From Corynebacterium sp. MSK297 (GTDB lineage: Bacteria > Actinomycetota > Actinomycetes > Mycobacteriales > Mycobacteriaceae), in the NCBI RefSeq assembly GCF_030232885.1, contig NZ_JASPGD010000001.1, positions 323,399 through 387,398 on the forward strand: a stretch of 64,000 nt of DNA, in the 5' to 3' direction. Below, in pieces: positions 56,230-64,000 of this stretch (position 1 is the first letter of the stretch; every line of letters begins with the position of its first letter). A program made the position numbers and the translations under genes. Below the pieces are notes generated by a model. The model had not been told where the DNA came from. It did no database searches and saw only the letters and a program-made list of their open reading frames with translations.

Positions 56230-58050
56230 ATGTCGCACTCCGTAGAGATGCCCGAGCTGGGCGAATCAGTCACCGAAGGCACCATTACTCAGTGGTTGAA
56301 ATCCGTCGGCGACACCATCGAAGCCGATGAGCCTTTGCTTGAAGTTTCCACTGACAAGGTGGACACTGAAGTCCCTTCCCCGGTCTCGGGAACGCTCCTC
56401 GAGATCAAAGCAGAAGAAGACGACACTGTAGAGGTTGGCGACGTCATCGCCGTTATTGGCGATGAAGACGAAGCCACAGATTCCGACGATTCCGACTCTG
56501 ACGACGCCGCTGATGCAGATGAGGCTGATGCTGCTGATGACTCCGCATCCGAGGAGAAGGAAGACGAGTCTGACAAGAAGGATTCTGCTTCCAACAAGAA
56601 CTCCGGTGGCTCCGGCAAGACCACCGATGTGGAAATGCCAGAACTCGGCGAATCAGTTACCGAAGGCACCATCACCCAGTGGCTGAAATCCGTGGGCGAC
56701 ACCGTCGAAGTAGACGAACCACTACTAGAGGTCTCCACCGACAAGGTTGATACCGAAGTTCCATCCCCAGTAGCTGGCACCATCGTCGAAATCCTTGCCG
56801 AAGAAGACGACACCGTCGAAGTTGGCGACGTCATTGTCCGCGTCGGCGACGGCAACGCCGCAGCTGATTCGGATGACTCCAACGACGCCGATGCTAACGA
56901 CAAGTCCGACAGCAATGACGCAGATGACGCTGAGGACTCCGCGCCTGACTCCGATTCCCAGGAATCCGAGGACAAAGAAGATAAATCCGACAAGAAGCCG
57001 GAGAAGAAGTCCGAGGGCAAGGAAGAATCCAACAAGCCTGAGCCGAAGAAAGACGAATCCAAGGATTCCAGCAAGAGGAACTCCGGCAAGGTTCCTTACG
57101 TCACTCCATTAGTACGTAAATTGGCCGACAAGCACGGCGTCGACTTGAATTCCGTGGAAGGCACCGGCGTTGGCGGACGCATCCGCAAGCAAGACGTCAT
57201 GGCTGCTGTCGACGGTGGTTCCGCTGACTCGTCTGCTCAGGATAAGGACTCCGAGAAGTCTTCCGGCAACGACGTCAAGAAGGCCGGTTCGAACTGGTCG
57301 ACCAAGTCTGTCGATCCAGAAAAGGCGGAGCTGCGTGGTACCACGCAGAAGGTTAACCGTATCCGTCAGATCACCGCACAGAAGATGGTGGAAGCACTGC
57401 AGATTTCTGCACAGCTGACCCACGTGCAGGAAATCGACATGACCGCCGTATCCAACCTGCGCAAGGCCAACAAGCAGGCGTTTGCTGACAAGCACGGCGC
57501 GAAGCTGACCTTCCTGCCGTTCTTCGTCAAGGCCACCGTGGAAGCCTTGGTCTCTCACCCGAACGTGAATGCTTCGTACAACGCAGATACGAAGGAGATG
57601 ACCTACCACGCAGACGTCAACGTCGCCATCGCGGTAGACACTCCGAAGGGTCTGCTGACTCCAGTCATCAAGAAGGCCCAGGAGAAATCCTTGCCAGAGA
57701 TCGCTGCAGAGATTATCGATCTGGCAGATCGAGCACGCAACAACAAGCTGAAGCCAAACGATCTCACCGGCGCTACCTTCACCGTCACCAACATTGGTTC
57801 GGAAGGCGCGCTTCTAGACACCCCAATCCTGGTACCGCCACAGGCCGGTATCTTGGGCACCGCGGTGATCGAGAAGCGACCAGTCGTCGTTACGGAAGAC
57901 GGCCAGGACGCCATCGCGATCCGTCAGATGTGCTACCTGCCATTCACCTACGACCACCAGGTGGTCGACGGTGCGGATGCAGGTCGCTTCATCACCACCA
58001 TCAAGGACCGTCTCGAGACTGCGGATTTCGAATCCGATCTGGATCTATAA
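56230..58050 (+). CDS. aceF: Dihydrolipoamide acyltransferase (E2) with two lipoyl domains
   Basis: E2 of the pyruvate dehydrogenase complex; in corynebacteria AceF also serves the oxoglutarate dehydrogenase activity of OdhA. Domain order in the 606-residue protein: lipoyl domain 1 (1-78, lipoyl Lys43 in STDKVDTEV), an acidic Asp/Glu/Ala/Ser linker, lipoyl domain 2 (about 133-210, Lys172), a second acidic then Lys/Glu linker, a peripheral subunit-binding domain (about 288-325, VTPLVRKLADKHGVDL), and the catalytic domain with DHQVVDGAD near residue 575. C. glutamicum AceF is remembered with three lipoyl domains. GAGGAG lies eight bases before the ATG. Confidence 0.95.
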   Translation: MSHSVEMPELGESVTEGTITQWLKSVGDTIEADEPLLEVSTDKVDTEVPSPVSGTLLEIKAEEDDTVEVGDVIAVIGDEDEATDSDDSDSDDAADADEADAADDSASEEKEDESDKKDSASNKNSGGSGKTTDVEMPELGESVTEGTITQWLKSVGDTVEVDEPLLEVSTDKVDTEVPSPVAGTIVEILAEEDDTVEVGDVIVRVGDGNAAADSDDSNDADANDKSDSNDADDAEDSAPDSDSQESEDKEDKSDKKPEKKSEGKEESNKPEPKKDESKDSSKRNSGKVPYVTPLVRKLADKHGVDLNSVEGTGVGGRIRKQDVMAAVDGGSADSSAQDKDSEKSSGNDVKKAGSNWSTKSVDPEKAELRGTTQKVNRIRQITAQKMVEALQISAQLTHVQEIDMTAVSNLRKANKQAFADKHGAKLTFLPFFVKATVEALVSHPNVNASYNADTKEMTYHADVNVAIAVDTPKGLLTPVIKKAQEKSLPEIAAEIIDLADRARNNKLKPNDLTGATFTVTNIGSEGALLDTPILVPPQAGILGTAVIEKRPVVVTEDGQDAIAIRQMCYLPFTYDHQVVDGADAGRFITTIKDRLETADFESDLDL

Positions 58051-58071
58051 GCTAGCCTGCTAGCCCAAACA

Positions 58072-58136
58072 CCGGGTCTTCCCATCACCGCGCTTCCAGC
58101 TTTTTCACTGGCAACGCGGCGGGAAGACCCGGTTTT
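58072..58136 (+). terminator. aceF terminator
   Basis: CCGGGTCTTCCC pairs with GGGAAGACCCGG followed by TTTT; between the arms lies a second nested stem (CCGCG/CGCGG). It begins 22 bases past the aceF stop. Confidence 0.85.
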
Positions 58137-58278
58137 CGCATTATGAGCCAACTCACGTAACATAACGGTCATCATGTTAACCGCGGTCACATGGTGACGT
58201 GATATAGAACAACTCAAGCACCCACTAGTTTTCAGTGGAACGCGAGAGACGACCGCCAAGAAGCCAAAAGAGGAACGT

Positions 58279-59466
58279 ATGCGGATCAGCGATTGGTTAA
58301 GAGTTGGCTTAGGCATGTTCGTCGTCGCCTTCGGCGCGAACGCCTTCGCCCCATTGATGGTTTCCTACCGTCTAGAGGCCGGTCTTAGCGACGGTCAAGT
58401 GACGGCTTTTCTCGCGATCTACATCGTTGGTCTTATCCCCGCGCTCATCATCGGCGGCCCCATGTCCGATACCTACGGGCGCCGCGCGCTCATTCGTCCA
58501 GCGCTAATCCTTTCCTTCATTGGATCGGCTGTGCTCGCGCTCGGTGCGTTCGGCCCGACTATTTTCATCGGCGCAGGCCGGTTCATCACGGGCTTGGCGA
58601 CGGGCCTGGTGATGGCATCGGGTGCTGCCTGGTTGAAGCAGCTTTCTGATGGCCCGGCGATCCAAGGTGCACGCCGCGCCACCATTGCTTTGACATCCGG
58701 TTTCGCCGGGGGCCCACTGGTAGCTGGCATCGTTGCAGAATTTCTGCCAAAACCAGACTTGATCCCGTATCTGCTGCACTTGGTTCTTGCCGCCATCATC
58801 ACCCCTTTGGTCTGGAACACCCCAACGGTGCACACAGAGGGCACGAGCACGGGCAAGCTGCTAGCCAGCCAGGTGAAAACGTCACGTTTCTGGCTCACTC
58901 TTGGTTTGTCTGGTCCGTGGGTTTTCGGTGCTGCATCCACCGCATTCGCCGTGAACACACGCTTGCTCGAAGCACAGATGGATCACCCCGTCGTCTACAC
59001 CGGATCCATCGCATGTTTGGCCATGGTGTTCGGAAACGTTATTCAGCGTTATGTTGGCGGCTCGCGCACCTACCCTCCTGCGGTTTATGGTTTGTCGCTA
59101 ATTATCGTCGGCATGCTGTGTTCGATCTGCGTGGCGATTTGGCAAGATTCCCTGGTCGGTGTCGTCTTTGGCCTGCTCGCCACTATTCCGCTGGGCTTTG
59201 CCTACGGCATCTTGATGTCGTCGGGATTGCAAGAAGCACAGCGGCTGGCGCCGGACGATGAGCTGGGTGCAGCCAGTGCCTCGTTCTACTCGCTCACCTA
59301 TATCGGGTTTACCTTCCCGTTCATCATTTCGATTCTAGGGCCAGCGATTGGCTACATCACGTGTTTCTTGTTTGGTATTGCGATGGCACTATTTACCATC
59401 TTCATGGTGCTGCGTTTCGACGGCCGGTTTTTCAAAAAATCCCGTCGCTTCCCACAGCGGGCATAG
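58279..59466 (+). CDS. Major facilitator superfamily transporter
   Basis: A 395-residue membrane protein with twelve segments. MFS motif A appears as GGPMSDTYGRRALIRPAL after segment 2, and AGRFITGLATGLVMASGAAWLKQLS is typical of segment 4-5 in drug/sugar exporters. Substrate is not predictable. AGAGGAAC lies five bases before ATG 58279. It sits between aceF and lipB as a single gene, closed upstream by the aceF terminator. Confidence 0.92.
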   Translation: MRISDWLRVGLGMFVVAFGANAFAPLMVSYRLEAGLSDGQVTAFLAIYIVGLIPALIIGGPMSDTYGRRALIRPALILSFIGSAVLALGAFGPTIFIGAGRFITGLATGLVMASGAAWLKQLSDGPAIQGARRATIALTSGFAGGPLVAGIVAEFLPKPDLIPYLLHLVLAAIITPLVWNTPTVHTEGTSTGKLLASQVKTSRFWLTLGLSGPWVFGAASTAFAVNTRLLEAQMDHPVVYTGSIACLAMVFGNVIQRYVGGSRTYPPAVYGLSLIIVGMLCSICVAIWQDSLVGVVFGLLATIPLGFAYGILMSSGLQEAQRLAPDDELGAASASFYSLTYIGFTFPFIISILGPAIGYITCFLFGIAMALFTIFMVLRFDGRFFKKSRRFPQRA

Positions 59467-59553
59467 TCCATAACCCGCGTCCATAGCCCGCATAGCCCAC
59501 AACCCGCTGCGTCCACAGCCCCGCTGTCTTCAGGGCGCGTTAAAATGTGCACC

Positions 59554-60315
59554 ATGACTGCTCCACGCGCCCCGTTTTTTCCTGCTGATCGTTCTATTCG
59601 TGCTGATGAGGATCTCGAGGTCCACAACCTAGGCACTATTGACTACCAAGAGGCATGGGATCTACAGGCACAATTAGCCAAACAACGCGCTGACGGCGAA
59701 ATCCCAGATCAACTTCTGTTTCTAGAGCATCCCGATGTCTATACCGCAGGCAAACGCACCCAACCGTCGGATATGCCCACTAACGGATTGCCGACAATCA
59801 AGGTGGATCGCGGCGGCCGCATCACTTGGCATGGCCGCGGACAGTTGGTGGTCTACCCCATCATCAAACTTGCAGAACCAGTCGATGTGGTGGATTACGT
59901 TCGTCGGCTAGAAGAAGCCATCATTGACGCGTTGACAAAATTCGGCACACATAAAGTTGGCCGTATGGAAGGCCGTTCCGGCGTGTGGGTTCCGCATAGT
60001 GTACGCGCCGTCGACAAGAATGCTCCCAAACGTGACCGTAAAATCGCGGCGTTAGGCATTCGCGTCACCCGTGGTGTGACAATGCATGGCCTCTCACTGA
60101 ACTGCAATAACTCGCTGGAATTCTACGACCACATCGTCGCTTGCGGCATTGACGACGCCGATGTCACGACATTATCGCTGGAGCACGGCCGGGACGTGAC
60201 CACCGCGGAAATGATCCCGCTTTTGCACAAGTCTTTAGTGCACGCTTTGGCTGGGGATCTGGCTGTCAGCGATCACGATTTGGATACCTCGCGGGTAGGC
60301 GACTCGCCACAGTAA
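59554..60315 (+). CDS. lipB: Octanoyl-ACP:protein N-octanoyltransferase LipB
   Basis: LipB moves octanoyl groups from acyl carrier protein to lipoyl domains, such as those of AceF. The 253-residue protein has [16 protein letters not shown], the substrate-binding [17 protein letters not shown], and the catalytic block [23 protein letters not shown], with the family Cys later in IVACGI. A small basic insert ([11 protein letters not shown]) precedes the Lys. ATG 59554 gives the conserved [14 protein letters not shown] start; ATG 59545, three codons upstream, has a slightly better ribosome-binding distance. lipA follows 77 bases later. Confidence 0.95.
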   Translation: MTAPRAPFFPADRSIRADEDLEVHNLGTIDYQEAWDLQAQLAKQRADGEIPDQLLFLEHPDVYTAGKRTQPSDMPTNGLPTIKVDRGGRITWHGRGQLVVYPIIKLAEPVDVVDYVRRLEEAIIDALTKFGTHKVGRMEGRSGVWVPHSVRAVDKNAPKRDRKIAALGIRVTRGVTMHGLSLNCNNSLEFYDHIVACGIDDADVTTLSLEHGRDVTTAEMIPLLHKSLVHALAGDLAVSDHDLDTSRVGDSPQ

Positions 60316-60392
60316 TCCCCTAAAACCCCTCCACAAACGGCCTATTACAGCCTGCTGGTAAGAACAAACTACTAGGCGTAGGCTGGGGCATT

Positions 60393-61436
60393 ATGAGTGT
60401 CACCCCCGAAGGGCGCAAACTGCTGCGCATTGAAAAGCGGAACGCAGAAAATCCTATCGAGAAAAAGCCACGCTGGATCCGCAACCAGGTCCGCAACGGC
60501 CCAGAATACAAAGACATGAAAGCCAAGGTCGCCGGCGCCGGTTTGCACACCGTGTGCCAGGAGGCCGGCTGCCCCAATATCCACGAATGTTGGGAATCGC
60601 GTGAGGCAACGTTCCTGATTGGCGGCGACCTGTGTACACGCCGCTGCGACTTCTGCGATATTAAAACCGGCAAACCAGGCCTGCTTGATACCGATGAGCC
60701 GCGTCGCGTTGCCGAAAATATTCGCGAGATGGATCTCAACTACACCACCGTCACTGGCGTCACCCGTGACGATTTGAAAGATGAGGGCGCCTGGCTGTAC
60801 GCAGAAATCGTGCGCAAGATCCGGGAACTCAACCCGAATACGGGAATTGAGAACCTTACCCCGGACTTTTCTGGCAAGCCCGATCTGCTGCAAGAAGTCT
60901 TTGAGGCTGAGCCGGAGGTGTTCGCGCACAACCTGGAAACCGTTCCGCGCATCTTCAAGCGCATCCGTCCGGCATTCCGCTATGAGCGTTCGCTGGATGT
61001 TATCCGCCAGGCCCATGATTACGGTCTGATTACCAAGTCAAATCTGATTCTGGGCATGGGCGAAACCGAGCAAGAGGTCCTGGATACCCTCCAGGATTTG
61101 CGCGATGCCGGTACCGACATCATTACCATCACGCAGTACTTGCGGCCAGGGCCACTGTTCCACCCGATTGACCGCTGGGTTCGCCCAGAAGAATTCGTGG
61201 AGCATTCCAAGGCTGCCCGCGAAATGGGTTACGGTGCTGTTATGGCTGGCCCGCTGGTGCGTTCGTCCTACCGCGCAGGCAAGCTCTACGTACAGGCAAT
61301 GCATGCGCGTGGGCGTGAATTACCAGAGCGCCTGTCTCATCTGCAGGAGACTTCGCAGGGCCCGACGGCACAGGAAGCATCCTCGTTGTTGAGCAAGTAT
61401 GGCGCTTCAGAAGCGACTCCGGTAACGACTCGCTAG
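60393..61436 (+). CDS. lipA: Lipoyl synthase LipA
   Basis: This radical SAM enzyme inserts two sulfurs into protein-bound octanoyl groups. The 347-residue protein has the auxiliary-cluster cysteines in [13 protein letters not shown], the radical-SAM motif CTRRCDFC, and the conserved [28 protein letters not shown] and [10 protein letters not shown] blocks. The canonical C-terminal RSSY serine is present. It forms a functional pair with lipB, and a terminator follows 14 bases past the stop. Confidence 0.97.
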   Translation: MSVTPEGRKLLRIEKRNAENPIEKKPRWIRNQVRNGPEYKDMKAKVAGAGLHTVCQEAGCPNIHECWESREATFLIGGDLCTRRCDFCDIKTGKPGLLDTDEPRRVAENIREMDLNYTTVTGVTRDDLKDEGAWLYAEIVRKIRELNPNTGIENLTPDFSGKPDLLQEVFEAEPEVFAHNLETVPRIFKRIRPAFRYERSLDVIRQAHDYGLITKSNLILGMGETEQEVLDTLQDLRDAGTDIITITQYLRPGPLFHPIDRWVRPEEFVEHSKAAREMGYGAVMAGPLVRSSYRAGKLYVQAMHARGRELPERLSHLQETSQGPTAQEASSLLSKYGASEATPVTTR

Positions 61437-61449
61437 AGTTTGTGCGTGC

Positions 61450-61483
61450 AACGCGCTTCGGGAATCTGCCCGGAGCGCGTTTT
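61450..61483 (+). terminator. lipA terminator
   Basis: AACGCGCTTCGGG pairs with CCCGGAGCGCGTT (13 bp, one G-T pair) over a six-base loop, followed by TTTTC. Confidence 0.85.
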
Positions 61484-61556
61484 CTCATGAGCACTTATTA
61501 TTATGAGTGCGGACGATGTTTTAGAAATCGGTTAACTACCCCTTAAAGTGAGAGTC

Positions 61557-62336
61557 ATGGCAAAAGACGACAAGGCGAAGCTCAAGGCCCAAAAACGTGA
61601 GGCAAAACAAGCCAAGAAAGCGCAGCGCAAGCAAACGCGGTCGCAAATGTGGCAGGCCTTCAACATGCAGCGCAAAGATGATAAAGCGCTGATTCCTTTG
61701 ATGCTGCTGGCGGTTGTTGGCATCGCCGTGCTGTTTTTCTTGCTCGGCATGTTGTGGGGCGGCCAGTGGTTCATGCTGCCGGTCGGTATCGTGCTGGGTG
61801 CCGTCGTCGCCATGTGGATTTTCACCCGCCGTCTGCAATCATCGATGTACAAGCGCGTTGAGGATCAGCCTGGCGCTGCTGGTTGGACCCTGGACAACCT
61901 GCGTAATACCTTCGGCATCATTTGGTTTACCAAGCAGGGCGTCGGCATGACTCGTCAACAGGATTTGCTGCACCGCGTCGTCGGTAACCCGGGTGTGGTT
62001 TTCGTTGGTGAAGGCAACCCCAAGCGCTTGGAGAAACTCGTCGACAAGGAACGCCGCCGCATTGACCGTATCGCCGGCGGTGTGCCCGTACATGTGGTCT
62101 ACACCGGCACCGGGGAGAACCAGGTTCCCCTGGGCAAGCTACAGCGTAAGCTACTGAAGTTGCCACGTAACTACAGCAAGACCGAAGTCTACGACATCAA
62201 CGCGCGCATCGAGGCCATGGATTCAGCAGCCGGGCCGGGTGCAGGTATGCCAAAGGGACCTTTGCCACAACAAGCACAGAATCCTTCCGGCATGAACCGC
62301 CGTATGCGCCGTATGAATGCCAAAAAGGGCAAATAA
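61557..62336 (+). CDS. DUF4191 family membrane protein
   Basis: A 259-residue actinobacterial protein found beside lipA in many corynebacteria and mycobacteria. A very basic N-terminus (KAKLKAQKREAKQAKKAQRKQTR) is followed by two membrane segments (about 45-66 and 71-90) and a soluble DUF4191 domain with VEDQPGAAGWTLDNL and KRLEKLVDKERRRIDRI. The tail is rich in Pro, Gly, Met, Arg and Lys. Function is unknown. ATG 61557 gives MAKDDKAK; the three-codon longer frame is also possible. It ends eight bases before the convergent RDD gene. Confidence 0.88.
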   Translation: MAKDDKAKLKAQKREAKQAKKAQRKQTRSQMWQAFNMQRKDDKALIPLMLLAVVGIAVLFFLLGMLWGGQWFMLPVGIVLGAVVAMWIFTRRLQSSMYKRVEDQPGAAGWTLDNLRNTFGIIWFTKQGVGMTRQQDLLHRVVGNPGVVFVGEGNPKRLEKLVDKERRRIDRIAGGVPVHVVYTGTGENQVPLGKLQRKLLKLPRNYSKTEVYDINARIEAMDSAAGPGAGMPKGPLPQQAQNPSGMNRRMRRMNAKKGK

Positions 62337-62343
62337 GCACAAT

Positions 62344-62832
62344 TTAATTCGTGCGAATAACTGCGGTTCCAGTCGCGCGGTCGTGCATGCCGCGGCCGTC
62401 GGAATCGACCATCACCGCCGGGAAGAAACAGGCGGTAAGCAATGTACGCACTACAGCGCGCCACAAGCCGACGCGTTCTTCCGCGTCCACCCGGGCAACG
62501 CCCATCCCCAGCAGCATCATGCCTGGGGTGCGCGCAAACAGCCAGCCAAAAAATATACCGATGCCAATCCACAACAGGTAATTCCAAGTAGTGGTCGCGC
62601 CTTGGCTGATATCAGCATCGCCGAGCCCGTAGCGAAGGCCGAATGCTAGCGCAAGCGCCACAAACCAATCAATGAGCACGGCTAATGCACGTTTGCCCAC
62701 CGGCGCTAGCGAACCACGCCCGTTTTTCGGCATACCGAGTTTTTCGCCGGGCCACCGGCTTGGTGAATTCGGATCTTCATTTTCACCGGGAATGGCTGGT
62801 CCATCCAGCCAGCTTCGCTTGTTCTCCGCCAT
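62344..62832 (-). CDS. RDD family membrane protein
   Basis: A 162-residue protein with the RDD signature: KRALAVLIDWFVALALAFGL (Arg and Asp of the first segment), a second segment (YLLWIGIGIFFGWLFA), then RTPGMMLLGMGV and the C-terminal VDSDGRGMHDRATGTAVI. RDD proteins are putative transporters or accessory membrane proteins of unknown substrate. The soluble N-terminus of about 45 residues is polar and proline-rich. It is convergent with the DUF4191 gene. Confidence 0.9.
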   Translation of the reverse strand: MAENKRSWLDGPAIPGENEDPNSPSRWPGEKLGMPKNGRGSLAPVGKRALAVLIDWFVALALAFGLRYGLGDADISQGATTTWNYLLWIGIGIFFGWLFARTPGMMLLGMGVARVDAEERVGLWRAVVRTLLTACFFPAVMVDSDGRGMHDRATGTAVIRTN

Positions 62833-62886
62833 GCTCTCTAATCTACAAGCCGGGGTTAGGGCAGCGAAACCAGAGGGATGATGCCG

Positions 62887-63876
62887 TTAATCTCGCAGGA
62901 ACTGTTGGTAAATTTCCTGCGCCATAGCAGCTTGCCCGGCAGCTGTCGGATGAAACGGAAACGACCCCGTCGCCGTCCCCGAAAGATCAACCCAGCGCTG
63001 CTCTGGTTCGGCACAGACTGTATGTTTGTCAGCCTCGGCTGGCAACGCGAACTGCACGTCGTGGGCCCGCGCCGCCTGTGCGATAGCTTGGTTGAGCTGC
63101 TGGATCACAGTTTGTAGCCATGTTCGGTCAGTCCCGGAAATGGCGGCAATTTCAGCGCAGTCGTCCAACGCACCAAGCAAGGGCAGATAACCGGTGGCAA
63201 TAATCTGCGCGTCGGGTGCCCGGGAACGGATTTCGGCAAAAACTTCATGTAACCGGTCTTCCACCACGCGGGTTTCGTGTTCGACTTTACGATCCATATA
63301 GGCACCGCAGTTGGAAGATTCGGCAGTCTCCAAGGCATGCTGTACGCACAACACCATTTCTCCGAAACCAATATCGTTATCACCAATGGTCAATGTCACC
63401 AGGTCGATGGTCCTGTCAGTTGCGTCTCCGCCAGTCTCGCCTAAAGCTTGCAACTGCGCGGGCACTGATACCCCGCCGGCTTCTCGGGTTTCGGTGAGGT
63501 TGTCGATGATCGCGCCTTGGCAACTACGATCAATCACGGTATTAGCAGAAAGCAGATCGCCGAGCACAACGGGATAATTATCTGGCGAACGCCGACAAAA
63601 ATCTGCCACCACATCACCCGGATCGTCGGCTCCATCGCGTGAGGCCATCGCGGCATAGGAATCCCCGAGTGCCACATAGGTATCAATAACCGGTTCAGCG
63701 CCATCGTCGTTGTGCGCCCCGATACTACAGGCACTAAGTACTAGCCCACTGCTGAGTAGCAAGGCTGGCGCAGCGCGGTACCAGGTCGGGGTCCGGAGCT
63801 GAGGGTGGTTCTGCGTTTGAATCTGGGAAGCATCGTCGGTATTTTTGCTACTCGGTAGTCTCGGCACATTAGCCAT
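62887..63876 (-). CDS. Secreted SGNH/GDSL hydrolase lipoprotein
   Basis: A 329-residue exported esterase/lipase-type protein. After about 30 polar residues comes a signal segment ending in the lipobox LVLSAC (Cys at about residue 50), so it is probably lipid-anchored. The SGNH blocks are VALGDSYAA (Ser), IDRSCQGA, LTIGDNDIGF (Asn) and FHPTAAGQ with the catalytic Asp-x-x-His region. Six further cysteines suggest disulfides. Substrate is unknown. ATG 63874-63876 overlaps the stop of the upstream gene by eight bases, though a start closer to the signal segment cannot be excluded. Confidence 0.9.
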   Translation of the reverse strand: MANVPRLPSSKNTDDASQIQTQNHPQLRTPTWYRAAPALLLSSGLVLSACSIGAHNDDGAEPVIDTYVALGDSYAAMASRDGADDPGDVVADFCRRSPDNYPVVLGDLLSANTVIDRSCQGAIIDNLTETREAGGVSVPAQLQALGETGGDATDRTIDLVTLTIGDNDIGFGEMVLCVQHALETAESSNCGAYMDRKVEHETRVVEDRLHEVFAEIRSRAPDAQIIATGYLPLLGALDDCAEIAAISGTDRTWLQTVIQQLNQAIAQAARAHDVQFALPAEADKHTVCAEPEQRWVDLSGTATGSFPFHPTAAGQAAMAQEIYQQFLRD

Positions 63877-64000
63877 TGCGCTTGTTAAACCCGAGACGAG
63901 GCCGAAAACGAGTGGGATTTTTCATCTGCGCCACAGCATCGGCAATCACCATGCGGTGCCGGGCAGATAATGATTGCGGCAAATGAGCCACCGAGCACCA
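63869..64000 (-). CDS. C-terminal end of an unidentified protein (runs off the window)
   Basis: The last 43 codons of a minus-strand gene stop at TAA 63869-63871, overlapping the start of the SGNH hydrolase gene. The visible end includes LSARHRMVIADAVAQMKNPTRFRPRLGFNKRNG, a basic, probably soluble C-terminus. The overlap with the next gene and the open frame to the window edge support a real gene; the family cannot be told from this fragment. Confidence 0.6.
   Translation of the reverse strand, partial: WCSVAHLPQSLSARHRMVIADAVAQMKNPTRFRPRLGFNKRNG

Overview
The window is a chromosomal segment of an actinobacterium of the Corynebacterium type, moderately GC-rich, with no tRNA, rRNA, CRISPR, phage or insertion-sequence genes. 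The assignment rests on the gene set and order: a dcw cell-division/cell-wall cluster that lacks ftsA and ends in sepF-yggT-divIVA, the idsA-mptA pair of isoprenoid and lipoglycan synthesis, pknL beside an Rv2175c-type gene, the actinobacterial qcrCAB/ctaE/ctaCF respiratory block with a diheme QcrC, ltsA, a class II DAHP synthase, and the aceF-lipB-lipA group.

Layout. 1-1341: start of ileS (minus strand) behind a T-box riboswitch, then a 50-residue membrane protein gene. 1578-5283: lutABC for L-lactate oxidation, followed without a gap by a decayed GltS-type symporter gene. 5519-26584 (all minus): the dcw cluster, transcribed as mraZ-rsmH-ftsL-ftsI-murE-murF-mraY-murD-ftsW-murG-murC-ftsQ-ftsZ-pgeF-yggS-sepF-yggT-divIVA. 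26585-27200: non-coding DNA holding two arrays of MraZ-type GTGGGG boxes. 27201-29068: DUF3040 membrane protein, a HEPN-like protein and a divergent acetyltransferase. 29171-37062: idsA-mptA, the Rv2175c-like regulator, pknL, aroG, a DEDDh exoribonuclease, a 52-residue membrane protein and an acyltransferase-3 membrane protein. 37081-40701: plsC, glucokinase and two secreted NlpC/P60 hydrolases. 41407-47904: cytochrome bc1-aa3 supercomplex genes. 48326-56103: ltsA, erpA, a DUF3043 protein, a CobT-like protein, ilvE, pepA and a small conserved protein. 56230-61436: aceF, an MFS transporter, lipB and lipA. 61557-64000: DUF4191, RDD and SGNH-hydrolase genes and the end of one more gene.

How the genes work together: the dcw block makes lipid II (MurC-F, MraY, MurG), polymerises and cross-links it at the septum (FtsW, FtsI, FtsL, FtsQ) under FtsZ/SepF, and hands over to polar growth (DivIVA). 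NlpC/P60 enzymes, LtsA, MptA and PknL serve the same envelope. LutABC and AceF produce and use pyruvate; LipB/LipA make the lipoyl cofactor that AceF carries; the qcr-cta block is the terminal electron pathway.

The most unusual signals are: (i) a second, larger GTGGGG array 0.45 kb upstream of mraZ, in opposite orientation and sharing an identical 16-mer with the promoter array; (ii) a GltS remnant whose frame appears to have been shifted by a 17-bp duplication and restored by a +1 change that perfects a 36-bp palindrome; (iii) a PknL that ends just after its membrane segment; (iv) a CobT-like protein with Gln at the position of the catalytic Glu; (v) a roughly 58-residue charged insert inside the FtsI transpeptidase domain; and (vi) several short tandem repeats in the gaps of the dcw cluster.
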